From the NCBI GenBank assembly GCA_024402335.1, contig JAKSTZ010000003.1, positions 1 through 64,000 on the forward strand: a stretch of DNA of 64,000 bases, read 5' to 3'. The notes under the pieces were generated by a model. The model had not been told where the DNA came from, ran no database searches, and worked only from the letters and a program-made list of their open reading frames with translations. Below, piece by piece: positions 17,985 to 29,941 of the stretch. Origin of the DNA: Bacteroidales bacterium (GTDB lineage Bacteria; Bacteroidota; Bacteroidia; Bacteroidales; UBA1715). The number at the start of each line of letters is the position of its first letter. Position 1 is the first letter of the stretch. Made by a program: the position numbers and the translations under genes.

Positions 17985-18560
17985 ATGGCAGAAATAGGAA
18001 AAAAGTGGTACGTCGTTAAGGCGATGAGCGGAAAAGAAAAGAAGGTCCAAGAAAGGATTATGTATGAAATAAATCGTAGTCATTTGGAGGATTATGTTTC
18101 GCAAGTACTTATTCCAACAGAGAAAGTGGTACAAGCGAAAAATGGTAAAAAAGTTACAAAAGAAAGAAATTACCTACCAGGTTATGTTCTAATCGAAGCA
18201 GTATTAGAAGCAAACGTGGATGGTACAAAAATTAATATTGCGGGAACCATAAACAACATAGACGGAGTTATAGGATTCTTAACGGCTGAACGTCATGGTG
18301 GTGCACCTATGCCTTTACGATTAAGTGAGGTTAATCGTATTTTGGGCAAAGTCGACGAACTTGCCGAAGGAGAAGAAGAAACTATTATTCCTTTCGTTGT
18401 TGGCGAAGTTGTGAAAGTTACCGATGGACCATTTAACGGATTTTCAGGAGTAGTTGAAAAAGTTAACGAAGAAAAGAAAAAATTATCTGTTGAAGTTAAG
18501 GTTTTCGGTAGAAAAACACTTCTTGAATTAGGATTTATGCAAGTTGAAAAAGAATCTTAA
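17985..18560 (+). CDS. nusG: Transcription elongation factor NusG
   Basis: 191 residues. The NGN domain (about 5-115) opens with KKWYVVKAMSGKEKKVQERI, and a C-terminal KOW domain (about 140-190) contains GEVVKVTDGPFNGFSGVVE. An insertion-like segment around INIAGTINNIDGVIGFL is typical of Bacteroidota NusG. It binds RNA polymerase and couples it to the ribosome or Rho. The start at 17985 (MAEIGKKWYV) is preferred over the longer frame that overlaps secE. Confidence 0.97.
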   Translation: MAEIGKKWYVVKAMSGKEKKVQERIMYEINRSHLEDYVSQVLIPTEKVVQAKNGKKVTKERNYLPGYVLIEAVLEANVDGTKINIAGTINNIDGVIGFLTAERHGGAPMPLRLSEVNRILGKVDELAEGEEETIIPFVVGEVVKVTDGPFNGFSGVVEKVNEEKKKLSVEVKVFGRKTLLELGFMQVEKES

Positions 18561-18578
18561 TAAATAATAAATAGCGTT

Positions 18579-19019
18579 ATGGCAAAAGAAGTATCAGGTC
18601 TTATCAAATTACAGATTAAAGGCGGTGCTGCAAATCCATCACCTCCAGTTGGACCAGCTCTTGGTGCAAAGGGTGTGAACATCATGGATTTCTGCAAGCA
18701 ATTCAATGCAAAGACACAAGATCAAGCAGGAAAAGTTCTTCCTGTTATCATCACTGTGTATTCAGACAAATCTTTTACTTTTGTTGTAAAAACTCCTCCT
18801 GTAGCAATACAATTGTTGGAAGCAGCAAAAATTAAAAGTGGTTCTGCAGAACCTAACAGAAAGAAAGTTGCGAGTGTAACTTGGGATCAAGTAAAAGCTA
18901 TAGCAGAAGCAAAACTTCCAGACTTAAACTGTTTTACAATAGCTTCAGGTATGGAAATGGTTGCAGGTACTGCTCGTAGTATGGGTATAACAGTAGAAGG
19001 TGAAAAACCAACACTCTAA
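18579..19019 (+). CDS. rplK: Large ribosomal subunit protein uL11
   Basis: 146 residues, with [20 protein letters not shown] (proline-rich N-terminal hinge with PPVGPALG) and the C-terminal rRNA-binding domain ending [12 protein letters not shown]. It forms the base of the factor-binding stalk. It starts 18 bases after nusG and is followed after 12 bases by rplA. Confidence 0.98.
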   Translation: MAKEVSGLIKLQIKGGAANPSPPVGPALGAKGVNIMDFCKQFNAKTQDQAGKVLPVIITVYSDKSFTFVVKTPPVAIQLLEAAKIKSGSAEPNRKKVASVTWDQVKAIAEAKLPDLNCFTIASGMEMVAGTARSMGITVEGEKPTL

Positions 19020-19031
19020 AACATTGAAACG

Positions 19032-19721
19032 ATGAAGCTTACGAAAAATAAAAAAATCGCTCTTGCGAAAATAGAAGCAGGTAAAGCATACGCCATAGAA
19101 GATGCAGCAAAATTAGTTAAGGAAATTACTACAACTAAATTTGATGCTTCTGTAGATATGGATGTTCGTTTGGGTGTAGATCCTAAGAAAGCAAACCAAA
19201 TGGTTCGTGGTGTTGTTACACTTCCTAACGGAACAGGTAAACAAGTTCGCGTATTAGTACTTTGTACTCCAGATAAGGAAAAAGAAGCTCAAGAAGCAGG
19301 TGCTGATTATGTTGGTTTGGACGAATATGTAGAAAAAATCAAAGGTGGTTGGACTGATGTAGATGTTATCATCACTATGCCTACTATCATGGCAAAAATC
19401 GGTGCTCTTGGTAGAGTTCTTGGTCCACGTGGCTTGATGCCTAACCCTAAAAGTGGTACAGTAACTATGGATATCGCTAAAGCGGTAGCTGAAGTTAAAG
19501 CTGGTAAAATTGATTTCAAGGTTGATAAATTCGGTATTATTCATGCTTCAATTGGTAAGGTGTCTTTCTCACCAGAAGCAATTGTTGGCAATGCTAAGGA
19601 ATTTGTTAATATGATCAACAAATTAAAACCAGTGTCTGCAAAGGGAACTTATGTAAAAAGCATCTATATTTCTTCTACAATGAGTCCTGGAATTCAAGTA
19701 GATACAAAATCATTAATGTAA
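19032..19721 (+). CDS. rplA: Large ribosomal subunit protein uL1
   Basis: 229 residues, full length. The signature [20 protein letters not shown] is around 135-155, and [20 protein letters not shown] follows (written IDFKVDK in this protein). It forms the L1 stalk at the E site. In many bacteria L1 represses its own operon; no L1-binding leader could be recognised here. Confidence 0.98.
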   Translation: MKLTKNKKIALAKIEAGKAYAIEDAAKLVKEITTTKFDASVDMDVRLGVDPKKANQMVRGVVTLPNGTGKQVRVLVLCTPDKEKEAQEAGADYVGLDEYVEKIKGGWTDVDVIITMPTIMAKIGALGRVLGPRGLMPNPKSGTVTMDIAKAVAEVKAGKIDFKVDKFGIIHASIGKVSFSPEAIVGNAKEFVNMINKLKPVSAKGTYVKSIYISSTMSPGIQVDTKSLM

Positions 19722-19740
19722 TTGTAAAGCAAGAATTGTT

Positions 19741-20262
19741 ATGGATATAGCACAAAAAAGAGATATAGTTGAAAGTATCGTTAGCAAAATTAACGAAAAC
19801 GGTCACTTTTATATAACTGACATTGAAGCGTTAAATGCATCAGATACATCTACTCTTCGTAGAAAATGTTTTGAAAATGATATTGAAATCGTTGTTGTAA
19901 AGAATACTCTTTTAAAGAAAGCTTTAGAACAAGTAGATGGCGATTTTGAAGAACTATATGGCGTTTTAAAAGGAACAACTTCAGTTTTATTCTGTAAGAC
20001 TGCTAATGTTCCTGCTAAAATGATTAAAGAACTTCGTAAATCTGGACAAGAAAAACCTATCCTTAAAGGTGCGTTTGCTGAACAATGTGTTTATATTGGC
20101 GATGATCAATTGGATACATTGGCAACAATCAAATCTAAGGCTGAACTTATCGGAGATATCGTTGCTCTTCTTCAATCACCAATGCAACAAGTTCTTTCTT
20201 CTTTGGAATCTGGAAAGAATACAATTGCTGGTATCGTAAAAACATTATCAGAAAAAGAATAA
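19741..20262 (+). CDS. rplJ: Large ribosomal subunit protein uL10
   Basis: 173 residues. The N-terminal rRNA-binding domain contains VVVKNTLLKKALEQ and LKGTTSVLFC. The C-terminal helix (about 135-170) should carry the L7/L12 dimers. It is the stalk base protein, 19 bases after rplA and 38 bases before rplL. Confidence 0.97.
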   Translation: MDIAQKRDIVESIVSKINENGHFYITDIEALNASDTSTLRRKCFENDIEIVVVKNTLLKKALEQVDGDFEELYGVLKGTTSVLFCKTANVPAKMIKELRKSGQEKPILKGAFAEQCVYIGDDQLDTLATIKSKAELIGDIVALLQSPMQQVLSSLESGKNTIAGIVKTLSEKE

Positions 20263-20300
20263 ATAATAATAAAACAGTAACTATTTAAATTAATCAAATT

Positions 20301-20675
20301 ATGGCAGATTTAAAAGCATTAGCAGAAGAATTAGTAAATCTTAGCGTAAAAGACGTTAAAGAATTAGCTGACATTCTTAAAGAAGAATACGGAATTGAAC
20401 CTGCAGCAGCAGCAGTAGCAGTAGCAGCTCCAGCAGCAGCTGGCGCAGCAGCAGCTGAAGAAAAATCAGAATTCGATGTAATTTTGAAATCAGCAGGTGC
20501 AGCTAAACTTCAAGTTGTAAAAGTTGTAAAAGAACTTACAGGTCTAGGTCTTAAAGAAGCAAAAGATATCTGCGACGGTGCTCCTAAAGCAGTAAAAGAA
20601 AAAGTTTCTAAAGACGAAGCTGAAAACATCAAAAAACAATTAGAAGAAGCTGGAGCTGAAGTTGAACTTAAATAG
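20301..20675 (+). CDS. rplL: Large ribosomal subunit protein bL12
   Basis: 124 residues. The N-terminal dimerisation part is followed by an Ala-rich hinge (about 36-52, mostly GCA codons) and the C-terminal domain [20 protein letters not shown] and [20 protein letters not shown]. It recruits translation factors. A hairpin follows before rpoB. Confidence 0.98.
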   Translation: MADLKALAEELVNLSVKDVKELADILKEEYGIEPAAAAVAVAAPAAAGAAAAEEKSEFDVILKSAGAAKLQVVKVVKELTGLGLKEAKDICDGAPKAVKEKVSKDEAENIKKQLEEAGAEVELK

Positions 20676-20701
20676 GATTTCATAATCTTATTACTTTTCA
20701 G

Positions 20702-20734
20702 GGTTTTAGTCACAAAATGTGGCTAAAACCTTTT
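20702..20734 (+). terminator. Hairpin between rplL and rpoB, probable partial terminator/attenuator
   Basis: GGTTTTAGTCACA (20702-20714), loop AAA, TGTGGCTAAAACC (20718-20730): a 13-bp stem with one T-G pair and only four T behind it. Such a weak terminator can reduce transcription of rpoBC relative to the ribosomal genes. Confidence 0.7.
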
Positions 20735-20771
20735 ATCATACCCATTAAGTTCAATATTTCAACTTTTCGCA

Positions 20772-23700
20772 ATGAAGACAAAGGAGAGAGTAAACTTCTC
20801 ATCAATAAAAAATAAACTAGACTATCCTGATTTCCTAGAAATTCAGTTGAAGTCTTTTAATGAATTCTTCAAAGTAGATTCAACACAAGAAGAACGCAAA
20901 ACCGAAGGTTTAAGTGAAGTTTTCAATGAAAATTTCCCTATCGCTGATACCCGTAACAATTTTGTACTTGAGTTTCTTGACTATCAGTTAGATCCACCAA
21001 GATATTCAATAGAAGAGTGTTTGGATAGAGGTTTAACATTCAGCATCCCTCTAAAAGCGAAGTTAAAGTTATATTGTACAGATCCTGAACACGAGGATTT
21101 TGAAACAGTTGTACAAGATGTATATCTAGGTACAATTCCATTTATGACACCAAGAGGTACTTTTGTTATAAATGGTGCTGAACGTGTTGTAGTATCTCAG
21201 TTGCATCGTTCTCCAGGTGTATTCTTTGGTCAAAGTGTTCATACGAACGGTACCAAATTATATTCTGCGAGAATTATTCCGTTTAAGGGATCTTGGATAG
21301 AATTTGCAACAGATATTAACGGTGTAATGTATGCATACATTGACCGTAAGAAAAAATTACCAGTAACAACTCTACTTCGTGCTATTGGTTTTGAAGGTGA
21401 CAAGGATATCCTTGAAATCTTTAACTTGGCAGAAGAAGTTAAGGTGTCAAAAGCAGGCTTGAAAAAAGTTGAAGGCCGTAAGTTGGCAGCGAGAGTTTTG
21501 AAATCATGGATAGAAGATTTCGTAGATGAAGATACTGGTGAGGTTGTATCAATAGAAAGAAATGAAATTATTGTCGAACGTGAAGAAATAATTGAAAAAG
21601 ATCATATTGACATGATTCTTGAATCAGGTCAAAAGACTATCCTTCTTCACAAAGAAGAACAAAACTCTTCTGATTTCGACATTATCTATAATACATTACA
21701 AAAAGACCCTTGTAACTCTGAAAAAGAGGCAATTTTCTACATCTATCGTCAGTTGCGTAACGCAGAACCACCTGATGAAACAACAGCACGCGATGTTATT
21801 GAAAAATTGTTCTTCTCAGATAAGAGATACGATTTGGGTGAAGTTGGTCGTTACAGAATCAATACAAAATTGTATAGCAATGAACCAACAGAAGATAAAG
21901 AAACAACTCGAGTTTTAACTAAAAAAGATATTATTGAAATCATCAAGTATCTTATTCAGTTAATTAACTCAAAGGCAGATGTTGATGATATCGACCACTT
22001 AAGTAACCGTCGCGTTAGAACAGTTGGTGAACAACTTCGCAATCAATTTGGTGTTGGTTTGGCTCGTATGGCTAGAACTATCCGTGAACGAATGAATGTT
22101 CGTGATAACGAAGTGTTTACTCCAATTGAATTGATTAATTCTAAGACTTTGTCTTCAGTTATTAATTCATTCTTTGGAACAAACCAACTTTCTCAATTTA
22201 TGGATCAAACTAACCCTCTAGGTGAAATGACTCATAAACGAAGATTGTCTGCACTTGGTCCTGGTGGTCTTTCTCGTGAAAGAGCAGGTTTCGAGGTACG
22301 TGACGTTCACTATACTCACTATGGTCGTCTTTGTCCTATTGAAACTCCGGAAGGTCCAAACATCGGTCTTATTTCTTCATTGTGTGTTTTCGCAAAAGTT
22401 AATGACTTAGGATTTATCGAAACTCCATATAGAAAAGTTTCTAATGGTAAGGTTGATCTTTCTGAAGTTGTTTATCTAAGTGCAGAAGACGAAGATGGAA
22501 AGACAATTGCACAGGCAGATTCTCCAATCGATGCAGAAGGAACATTTACAACAAATAGAATTAAGGCACGTAATGAGGCTGATTTCCCTATTGCTGCTCC
22601 TGAAGAAATCGATTTGATGGATGTTGCTCCTAACCAGATTACATCTATCGCAGCATCTTTGATTCCTTTCTTGGAACACGATGATGCTAACCGTGCTTTG
22701 ATGGGATCTAACATGATGCGTCAGTCAGTTCCTCTATTACGTGCAGAAGCTCCTATTGTTGGTACTGGTATTGAACGTCAAGTTTGTCATGATTCTCGTA
22801 TTCAAGTTATGGCTGAAGGTTCAGGTGTAATTGAATATGTTGACGCTCGTGAAATTCATGTTCGTTACGATAGAACAGAAGAAGAAGAATTTGTAAGCTT
22901 CGATAGCAGTGTTGTTGTTTACCCTATAGTTAAGTTTAGAAAGACTAACCAAAATACATGTATAAACTTGCGTCCTATTGTTGTAAAGGGCGAACGTGTA
23001 GAAAAAGGTCAATGTTTGACAGAAGGTTATTCTACTCAAAACGGTGAACTTGCAATTGGTCGTAACTTAAAAGTTGCATTCATGCCTTGGAAGGGTTACA
23101 GCTTCGAGGATGCTATTGTGATTTCAGAACGTGTTGTTCGTGAAGATATCATGACATCAATTCACATTGATGAACATATTTTGGAAGTACGTGATACTAA
23201 ACGTGGTATAGAAGAATTTACATCTGATATTCCAAACGTAAGCGAAGATGCTATTAAGAATCTTGATGAAAAAGGTCTTATTAGAATTGGTGCTACAGTA
23301 AAACCTGGCGATATCTTGATTGGTAAGATTACTCCAAAAGGTGAATCTGATCCTTCTCCAGAAGAAAAATTGCTTCGTGCAATCTTCGGTGATAAAGCCG
23401 GTGATGTGAAAGATGCATCTTTGAAAGCTCGTCCTTCTTTATATGGTACTGTAATTGACAAGAAATTGTTCAAGAGATCAGTTAAAGACAAAAAGGCTAA
23501 AGCAAGAGATAAAGAAATCATTGACGCTTATAGAGTAGAATATGAAGCTGATAGCAAGAAGATAAAAGATATTCTTGTTCAAAAGTTATTCAAGATTCTT
23601 GAAGGTAAGACATCTCAAGGTGTAAAAGATTATGCTGGTAATGTTCTTATTGCTAAGGGTCAAAAATTCACACAAAAAGCTCTTTATGAGATAGCAGATT

Positions 23701-24614
23701 ATGAAGTTGTTGTAGCAGATAAATGGACAACAGATGCTTCTAAGAATGAATTAATCTGTAAGTTGTTGCATAACTATAACAGAAAACATAAAGAAGTTGA
23801 AGGTGAATTCAAACGTAAAGAATATGCTATTTCTGTTGGTGATGAACTTCCTTCAGGTATAATGGAATTAGCAAAAGTTTACATCGCTCAAAAACGTAAA
23901 TTGAAAGTAGGTGATAAGATGGCTGGTCGTCACGGTAACAAAGGTATTGTTTCTCGTATTGTGAGAGACGAAGATATGCCTTTCTTGTCTGATGGTAGTA
24001 TTGTCGACATTGTTTTGAACCCTCTTGGTGTGCCTTCTCGTATGAACATTGGTCAGATTTATGAAACAGTGTTAGGATGGGCAGGTAGAGAATTAGGTTG
24101 CAATTTCGCTACACCAATTTTCGATGGTGCATCACTTGATGATATCTGTGAATACACTCGTAAGGCAGATAAAGTTGCACGTGAAGCTGGTAGAGCTGGT
24201 GTCCCTGATTTCGGTAAAACATATCTATATGATGGTGGTACTGGAACAAGATTCGACCAACCAGCAACAGTAGGTGTGATTTATATGTTGAAATTGGGTC
24301 ACTTGATCGATGATAAAATGCACGCTCGTTCAATCGGTCCTTATTCTTTGATTACGCAACAACCTCTTGGTGGTAAAGCACAATTTGGTGGTCAACGTTT
24401 CGGAGAAATGGAAGTTTGGGCAATAGAAGCCTTCGGTGCATCTAACATATTGCAAGAAATTTTGACGGTAAAATCTGATGATGTAAATGGTCGTGCAAAA
24501 GCTTATGAAGCTATTGTAAAAGGCGAACCACTTCCAACTCCAGGTTTACCAGAATCTTTCAATGTATTGTTGCATGAATTACAAGGTTTGAGCCTTAACA
24601 TCGAATTTAAATAA
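20772..24614 (+). CDS. rpoB: DNA-directed RNA polymerase subunit beta
   Basis: 1280 residues, full length for Bacteroidota. The N-terminal lobes, the rifampicin-pocket region [20 protein letters not shown] followed by [20 protein letters not shown], and the C-terminal [24 protein letters not shown] clamp segment (here with WAIE) are all present. The rifampicin-region residues look wild type ([14 protein letters not shown]). It forms the catalytic centre with RpoC, whose gene starts 34 bases later. Confidence 0.99.
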   Translation: MKTKERVNFSSIKNKLDYPDFLEIQLKSFNEFFKVDSTQEERKTEGLSEVFNENFPIADTRNNFVLEFLDYQLDPPRYSIEECLDRGLTFSIPLKAKLKLYCTDPEHEDFETVVQDVYLGTIPFMTPRGTFVINGAERVVVSQLHRSPGVFFGQSVHTNGTKLYSARIIPFKGSWIEFATDINGVMYAYIDRKKKLPVTTLLRAIGFEGDKDILEIFNLAEEVKVSKAGLKKVEGRKLAARVLKSWIEDFVDEDTGEVVSIERNEIIVEREEIIEKDHIDMILESGQKTILLHKEEQNSSDFDIIYNTLQKDPCNSEKEAIFYIYRQLRNAEPPDETTARDVIEKLFFSDKRYDLGEVGRYRINTKLYSNEPTEDKETTRVLTKKDIIEIIKYLIQLINSKADVDDIDHLSNRRVRTVGEQLRNQFGVGLARMARTIRERMNVRDNEVFTPIELINSKTLSSVINSFFGTNQLSQFMDQTNPLGEMTHKRRLSALGPGGLSRERAGFEVRDVHYTHYGRLCPIETPEGPNIGLISSLCVFAKVNDLGFIETPYRKVSNGKVDLSEVVYLSAEDEDGKTIAQADSPIDAEGTFTTNRIKARNEADFPIAAPEEIDLMDVAPNQITSIAASLIPFLEHDDANRALMGSNMMRQSVPLLRAEAPIVGTGIERQVCHDSRIQVMAEGSGVIEYVDAREIHVRYDRTEEEEFVSFDSSVVVYPIVKFRKTNQNTCINLRPIVVKGERVEKGQCLTEGYSTQNGELAIGRNLKVAFMPWKGYSFEDAIVISERVVREDIMTSIHIDEHILEVRDTKRGIEEFTSDIPNVSEDAIKNLDEKGLIRIGATVKPGDILIGKITPKGESDPSPEEKLLRAIFGDKAGDVKDASLKARPSLYGTVIDKKLFKRSVKDKKAKARDKEIIDAYRVEYEADSKKIKDILVQKLFKILEGKTSQGVKDYAGNVLIAKGQKFTQKALYEIADYEVVVADKWTTDASKNELICKLLHNYNRKHKEVEGEFKRKEYAISVGDELPSGIMELAKVYIAQKRKLKVGDKMAGRHGNKGIVSRIVRDEDMPFLSDGSIVDIVLNPLGVPSRMNIGQIYETVLGWAGRELGCNFATPIFDGASLDDICEYTRKADKVAREAGRAGVPDFGKTYLYDGGTGTRFDQPATVGVIYMLKLGHLIDDKMHARSIGPYSLITQQPLGGKAQFGGQRFGEMEVWAIEAFGASNILQEILTVKSDDVNGRAKAYEAIVKGEPLPTPGLPESFNVLLHELQGLSLNIEFK

Positions 24615-24648
24615 GCAATTGCGTTAAACTTTTAAAGTTCATAAGAAA

Positions 24649-27600
24649 ATGGCTTTTAGAGAAAAAAAAGGAAATAATAATAACTTTTCACAAATAAGCA
24701 TCAGCTTAGCGTCTCCAGAAGATATTTTGGATCGTTCAAGTGGTGAAGTTTTGAAACCAGAAACTATCAATTATAGAACATATAAACCAGAAAGAGATGG
24801 TTTGTTCTGTGAAAGAATTTTTGGTCCAGTAAAAGACTACGAATGCCATTGTGGAAAATACAAACGTATTCGTTATAAAGGAATTATTTGTGATAGATGT
24901 GGTGTTGAAGTAACAGAAAAGAAAGTTCGTCGTGAAAGAAGCGGACATATCAATTTGATTGTTCCTGTTGCTCACATTTGGTACTTCCGTTCTCTTCCAA
25001 ATAAAATAGGTTATCTATTAGGATTGCCTACAAAGAAACTTGATTCTATAATTTATTATGAAAGATATATTGTAGTTCAAGCAGGTTGTAAGAAAGTTGA
25101 TGGTATCAATGACTTGGATCTCCTTTCTGAAGAAGAATATCTACAAGTTTCAGAAACTCTTCCAAAGGAAAACGATATGCTTGACAATAGTGATCCTAAC
25201 AAGTTTATCGCAATGATGGGTGCAGAAGCACTTGAAGAATTGCTTAAACGTTTGGATTTGGACTCATTGTCATATCAATTACGTGACCAAGCTAGTAAGG
25301 AAACTTCACAACAAAGAAAAACTGAAGCGTTAAAACGTTTACAGGTTATTGAATCATTCCGTGAATCAGCTGGTAAGAACAAACCAGAATGGATGATTTT
25401 GAAATGTATTCCTGTAATTCCACCAGAATTGCGTCCTCTTGTACCATTGGATGGTGGTCGTTTCGCTACTTCAGATTTGAATGACTTGTATCGTCGTGTT
25501 ATTATTCGTAACAATCGTTTGAAGAGATTGATTGAAATCAAAGCTCCAGAAGTGATTTTACGTAATGAAAAACGTATGTTGCAAGAAGCTGTAGATTCTT
25601 TGTTTGATAACTCAAGAAAGACAAACGCAGCCAAGAGTGAAGCAAACCGTTCTTTGAAATCATTGAGCGATAGTTTGAAAGGTAAACAAGGTCGTTTCCG
25701 TCAGAACTTACTTGGTAAACGTGTTGACTATTCTGCACGTTCGGTAATTGTCGTAGGTCCAACATTGAAACTTCATGAATGTGGTATTCCAAAAGGAATG
25801 GCTGCAGAACTTTACAAACCATTCATTATCAGAAAATTGATTGAAAGAGGTATTGTAAAAACTGTGAAGTCGGCAAAGAAAATTGTAGATAGAAAAGATG
25901 CTGTAATTTGGGATATTCTAGAAAATGTAATGAAAGGTCACCCAGTTCTATTGAACCGTGCCCCGACGTTGCACCGTCTTGGTATCCAAGCTTTCCAACC
26001 ACGTATGATTGAAGGTAAAGCTATTCAGTTGCACCCACTTGCTTGTACAGCGTTCAACGCCGATTTCGATGGTGACCAGATGGCTGTTCACTTGCCACTT
26101 GGTAATGCAGCAGTATTGGAAGCTCAAATTTTGATGTTGTCTTCTCACAATATTTTGAACCCTGCGAATGGTGCTCCTATCAAGGTGCCTTCTCAAGATA
26201 TGGTCCTTGGTCTTTACTATATTACTAAAGGTATGCCAGGTGCAAAAGGTGAAGGTTCTTATTTCTATTCTCCAGAAGAAGCAATTATTGCTTACAATGA
26301 GAAGAAAGCTGATTTGCACGCATTCGTACGTGTTCCAAGAAATTTGTGGAGATCAGTTGATGAAGAAAAAGATATCATCAAACAATATAAAGACGAAAAT
26401 GATAGATCAAAATGGATTTTGACTACAGTTGGTAGAATTATGTTCAATGAAATAGTTCCTGAAGAAGGTGGTTTCATCAACAAACTATTGACTAAAAAAT
26501 CTTTGCGTGATATCATTACAGATGTCTTGAAAGTTGCTGGTACACCAAAAACAGCAGACTTCCTTGATGATGTTAAGAATATGGGTTACAGAATGGCATT
26601 CGAAGGATGTTTGTCATTTAAGTTGGATGACGTTGTAATCCCAGAAGCTAAAGCAGAATTAGTACAAAAAGGTTATGAGGAAGTTGAAGAAGTAATGAAT
26701 AACTACAATATGGGTTTCATTACAGACAACGAACGTTATAACCAAATCATTGATATCTGGACACATACGAACTCTGATTTGACAAATAAAGTGATGGATC
26801 TTTTGAAGTCAGATCAACAAGGTTTCAACTCTGTATACATGATGCTTGATTCTGGAGCTCGTGGTTCTAAGGAACAGATTCGTCAGCTATGCGGTATGCG
26901 TGGTTTGATGGCTAAGCCTCAAAAATCAGGTGCTGAAGGTGGTCAAATTATTGAAAACCCTATCCTTGCAAACTTCAAGGAAGGTTTGTCAGTCCTTGAG
27001 TACTTTATCTCTACTCACGGTGCTCGTAAGGGTCTTGCCGATACAGCCTTGAAGACTGCAGATGCCGGTTACTTGACTCGTCGTTTGGTTGACGTTTCTC
27101 ATGATGTAATCATTACTCAAGAAGATTGTGGTACATTACGTGGTCTTGTAGCAACTGCTGTTAAGAATAACGATGAAGTTGTAGAATCATTATACGAAAG
27201 AATACTTGGTAGAACTTGTGTTCACGATATCTATAATCCACAAACAGGTGATTTGATTGTTAAAGCTGGTGAAGAATTAACAGAAGTAATCGCTGATGCT
27301 ATTGTGAGTGCAGGTATAGAAGAAGTAGAAATTCGTTCTGTATTGACTTGTGAATCACGTAAGGGTGTTTGTGCTAAATGTTACGGACGTAACCTTGCTA
27401 CAGCAAGAATGGTTCAACAAGGTGAAGTTGTTGGTGTAATTGCAGCACAATCAATCGGTGAACCAGGTACACAGTTGACACTTCGTACATTCCACGTCGG
27501 TGGTACTGCTTCTAATGCTACAATTGAAAACTCTATCGTATCTAAACATGACGGTAAACTTGAAATTGAAGAATTAAGAACAATAGAAGGAGAGGATGCA

Positions 27601-28941
27601 AATGGTAATAAGTGCGAAATCGTTCTTAGCCGTCTTGCTGAATTGAAGATTGTTGGTCGTAAGGGTGTATTACATAAACGTGATGAATATATTTCTTATG
27701 GTGCATTCTTGTACAAGAAAAATGGTGAGGATGTAAAAGAAGGTGATTTGATCTGTACTTGGGATCCATACAATGCTCCTATTATTTCTGAATATGCAGG
27801 TAAGATTGAATTAGTTGACTTTATTGAAGGTGTAACTTGTTCAAGTGTATCAGATGATCAAACTGGTTTCAAAGAAAAAGTTATCATTGAATCTAAGGAT
27901 AAAACAAAAACTGCAGTTATCAGAATTCTTGGTAAAGGTGAAGAAGTTCTTCATACATACAACTTACCAGTTGGAGCTCGTGTAGCTTTAGAAAAGAATC
28001 AAAAAGTAAAAGCAGGTGATCAACTTGTTAAGATTCCTAGAGTTATCGGTACAAACAGTGGTGATATCACTGGTGGTCTTCCACGTGTAACTGAATTGTT
28101 TGAAGCACGTAACCCTTCTAACCCTGCAATTGTTTCAGAAATCGATGGTTCTGTAACATTTGGTAAGGTTAAGAGAGGTAATCGTGAAATCGTAGTAACT
28201 GCGAAAACAGGTGAAGAAAAGAAATATCTTATTCCACTTTCAAAACAACTTCTTGTTCAAGAAGATGATTATGTAAAAGCAGGAACTCGTTTATCAGATG
28301 GTTCTATAACTCCTTCGGATATCCTTGCAATCATGGGTCCTACTAAGGTTCAAGAACACATTGTTAATGGTGTACAATCAGTGTACCGTCTACAAGGTGT
28401 GAAGATTAACGATAAACACTTCGAAGTAATTGTTCGCCAAATGATGCGTAAAGTACAAATCGTTGACCAAGGCGATAGCAAATTCCTAGAAGGTGAAATC
28501 GTTGACAGATGGGATTTCATGGATGAAAACGATAAGATTTACGAAAAGAAAGTTGTTGTTGATGCTGGTGATTCAGAAGAATTAAAAGCTGGTCAAATTA
28601 TAACAGTTCGTCAATTACGTGATGCTAATTCACAATTGAAACGTAAAGATCTTAAAGAAGTTGTAGTACGTGATGCTCACCCAGCAACTGCAAGTCAAAT
28701 TCTACAAGGTATTACAAGAGCTTCTCTTCAAACTCATAGCTGGATTTCGGCTTCTTCATTCCAGGAAACAACTAAGGTTCTTAATGAAGCAGCAATCAAT
28801 GCTAAAGTTGATGATTTGGAAGGCTTGAAGGAAAATGTGATTATTGGTCATAAGATTCCTGCCGGTACAGGTTTGAAACAATATGATAGCATAATCGTAG
28901 GTTCTGCTGAAGACTATGCTAAATTACAAGGAAAGAACTAG
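24649..28941 (+). CDS. rpoC: DNA-directed RNA polymerase subunit beta-prime
   Basis: 1430 residues. The N-terminal zinc ribbon is C66-H-C68 with C81-x-x-C84. The catalytic NADFDGDQM motif is at 470-478, holding the three Mg-binding Asp. The second zinc site ([16 protein letters not shown]) and the trigger-loop region [18 protein letters not shown] follow near 930-960. It ends at a strong terminator and is the last gene of the block that begins with tRNA-Thr. Confidence 0.99.
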   Translation: MAFREKKGNNNNFSQISISLASPEDILDRSSGEVLKPETINYRTYKPERDGLFCERIFGPVKDYECHCGKYKRIRYKGIICDRCGVEVTEKKVRRERSGHINLIVPVAHIWYFRSLPNKIGYLLGLPTKKLDSIIYYERYIVVQAGCKKVDGINDLDLLSEEEYLQVSETLPKENDMLDNSDPNKFIAMMGAEALEELLKRLDLDSLSYQLRDQASKETSQQRKTEALKRLQVIESFRESAGKNKPEWMILKCIPVIPPELRPLVPLDGGRFATSDLNDLYRRVIIRNNRLKRLIEIKAPEVILRNEKRMLQEAVDSLFDNSRKTNAAKSEANRSLKSLSDSLKGKQGRFRQNLLGKRVDYSARSVIVVGPTLKLHECGIPKGMAAELYKPFIIRKLIERGIVKTVKSAKKIVDRKDAVIWDILENVMKGHPVLLNRAPTLHRLGIQAFQPRMIEGKAIQLHPLACTAFNADFDGDQMAVHLPLGNAAVLEAQILMLSSHNILNPANGAPIKVPSQDMVLGLYYITKGMPGAKGEGSYFYSPEEAIIAYNEKKADLHAFVRVPRNLWRSVDEEKDIIKQYKDENDRSKWILTTVGRIMFNEIVPEEGGFINKLLTKKSLRDIITDVLKVAGTPKTADFLDDVKNMGYRMAFEGCLSFKLDDVVIPEAKAELVQKGYEEVEEVMNNYNMGFITDNERYNQIIDIWTHTNSDLTNKVMDLLKSDQQGFNSVYMMLDSGARGSKEQIRQLCGMRGLMAKPQKSGAEGGQIIENPILANFKEGLSVLEYFISTHGARKGLADTALKTADAGYLTRRLVDVSHDVIITQEDCGTLRGLVATAVKNNDEVVESLYERILGRTCVHDIYNPQTGDLIVKAGEELTEVIADAIVSAGIEEVEIRSVLTCESRKGVCAKCYGRNLATARMVQQGEVVGVIAAQSIGEPGTQLTLRTFHVGGTASNATIENSIVSKHDGKLEIEELRTIEGEDANGNKCEIVLSRLAELKIVGRKGVLHKRDEYISYGAFLYKKNGEDVKEGDLICTWDPYNAPIISEYAGKIELVDFIEGVTCSSVSDDQTGFKEKVIIESKDKTKTAVIRILGKGEEVLHTYNLPVGARVALEKNQKVKAGDQLVKIPRVIGTNSGDITGGLPRVTELFEARNPSNPAIVSEIDGSVTFGKVKRGNREIVVTAKTGEEKKYLIPLSKQLLVQEDDYVKAGTRLSDGSITPSDILAIMGPTKVQEHIVNGVQSVYRLQGVKINDKHFEVIVRQMMRKVQIVDQGDSKFLEGEIVDRWDFMDENDKIYEKKVVVDAGDSEELKAGQIITVRQLRDANSQLKRKDLKEVVVRDAHPATASQILQGITRASLQTHSWISASSFQETTKVLNEAAINAKVDDLEGLKENVIIGHKIPAGTGLKQYDSIIVGSAEDYAKLQGKN

Positions 28942-28960
28942 AATTGTTCTAGACTAAATA

Positions 28961-28991
28961 AAAAAGCCGAAGAGAAATCTTCGGCTTTTTT
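28961..28991. terminator. Terminator between rpoC and miaA
   Basis: GCCGAAGA (28966-28973), loop GAAA, TCTTCGGC (28978-28985), with A5 before and T6 after. It serves rpoC and could serve the convergent miaA operon as well. Confidence 0.92.
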
Positions 28992-29033
28992 ATTTTATAT
29001 ACTTTAGTGTAGGTAAGTTTTATAGATTATTTG

Positions 29034-29933
29034 TTACAATAATTGGTCTGAAATGTATGTAATCATTTCTTCAATTTCATTTGGAGAGAACCAACGATAT
29101 TCGTTATCTCGTTTAATCCATGAAATTTGTTTTTTAGCGTATTTTCTTGTGTTCTGCTTGATTTTCTCTATTGCTTCGGTATAAGTGCTCATTCCATCAA
29201 AATAATCAAAGAATTCGCGGTATCCTACGGTTTTGAGGGCGGTGCAATCTTTCCATTGAGAAAGCGACTTGACTTCTTGCTCTAAGCCGTCGCATATCAT
29301 TTGATCAACTCGTTGATTTATGCGTTCATATAATTCATCTCGCTCTCTGTTTAACGCAATTTTTACTATTTTAAAAGGGCGAGTTTTTTTATTTTCTTTA
29401 CGCAATTCGGTATATGTCTTGCCAGTTTGTACACATATTTCAATTGCCCGTTTTAGTCTTGCTGGATTGGATAAATCTACAATTTTATAGTAGTCAGGGT
29501 CAAGGAATTTAAGAGTTTGTCGTAAACTTTCAATACCCTCTTGTTCGAGCTGAGAATTTATACGTTCTCGTAAATCTGGATCGATGTCGGGAATCTCGTC
29601 GATACCATTGCATACAGCATCTACATATAAACCAGAGCCTCCGGCTAGTATAACAATATCATGCGTTTGAAATAATTCTTCTACTTTTTGCAAAGCATCT
29701 TGTTCAAATTGCCATGCATTATAATAATCGGTAACATGTTTTGTTCCGATAAAATGATGTGTAACAGTAGCAAGTTCTTCTTCGCTTGGTACGGCAGTTC
29801 CTATCTTTGGCTCTATAAAAATCTGACGTGAATCAGCAGATATGATTTCTGTATTGTAATGTTGTGCAAGTTGGATAGCTGTTGATGTTTTACCAACAGC
29901 TGTAGGTCCCGTTACAACAACAAGAGTTTTCAT
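29034..29933 (-). CDS. miaA: tRNA dimethylallyltransferase MiaA
   Basis: 299 residues. The P-loop GPTAVGKT is at 9-16, and the family segments ISADSRQIF, GTAVPSEEE, GGSGLYVDA and ALNRERDELYERINQRVD follow. It transfers dimethylallyl to A37 of tRNAs that read UNN codons. The C-terminal KQNTRKYAKKQISWIKRD motif is intact. It is the last gene of a seven-gene minus-strand operon, eight bases after the gene 29942-30517. Confidence 0.97.
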   Translation of the reverse strand: MKTLVVVTGPTAVGKTSTAIQLAQHYNTEIISADSRQIFIEPKIGTAVPSEEELATVTHHFIGTKHVTDYYNAWQFEQDALQKVEELFQTHDIVILAGGSGLYVDAVCNGIDEIPDIDPDLRERINSQLEQEGIESLRQTLKFLDPDYYKIVDLSNPARLKRAIEICVQTGKTYTELRKENKKTRPFKIVKIALNRERDELYERINQRVDQMICDGLEQEVKSLSQWKDCTALKTVGYREFFDYFDGMSTYTEAIEKIKQNTRKYAKKQISWIKRDNEYRWFSPNEIEEMITYISDQLL

Positions 29934-29941
29934 TACAGGGA

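Noticed and set aside
20401..20460. GCA-rich stretch in rplL as a variable microsatellite
   Set aside because: It encodes the normal Ala-rich hinge of L12 and is broken by other codons.
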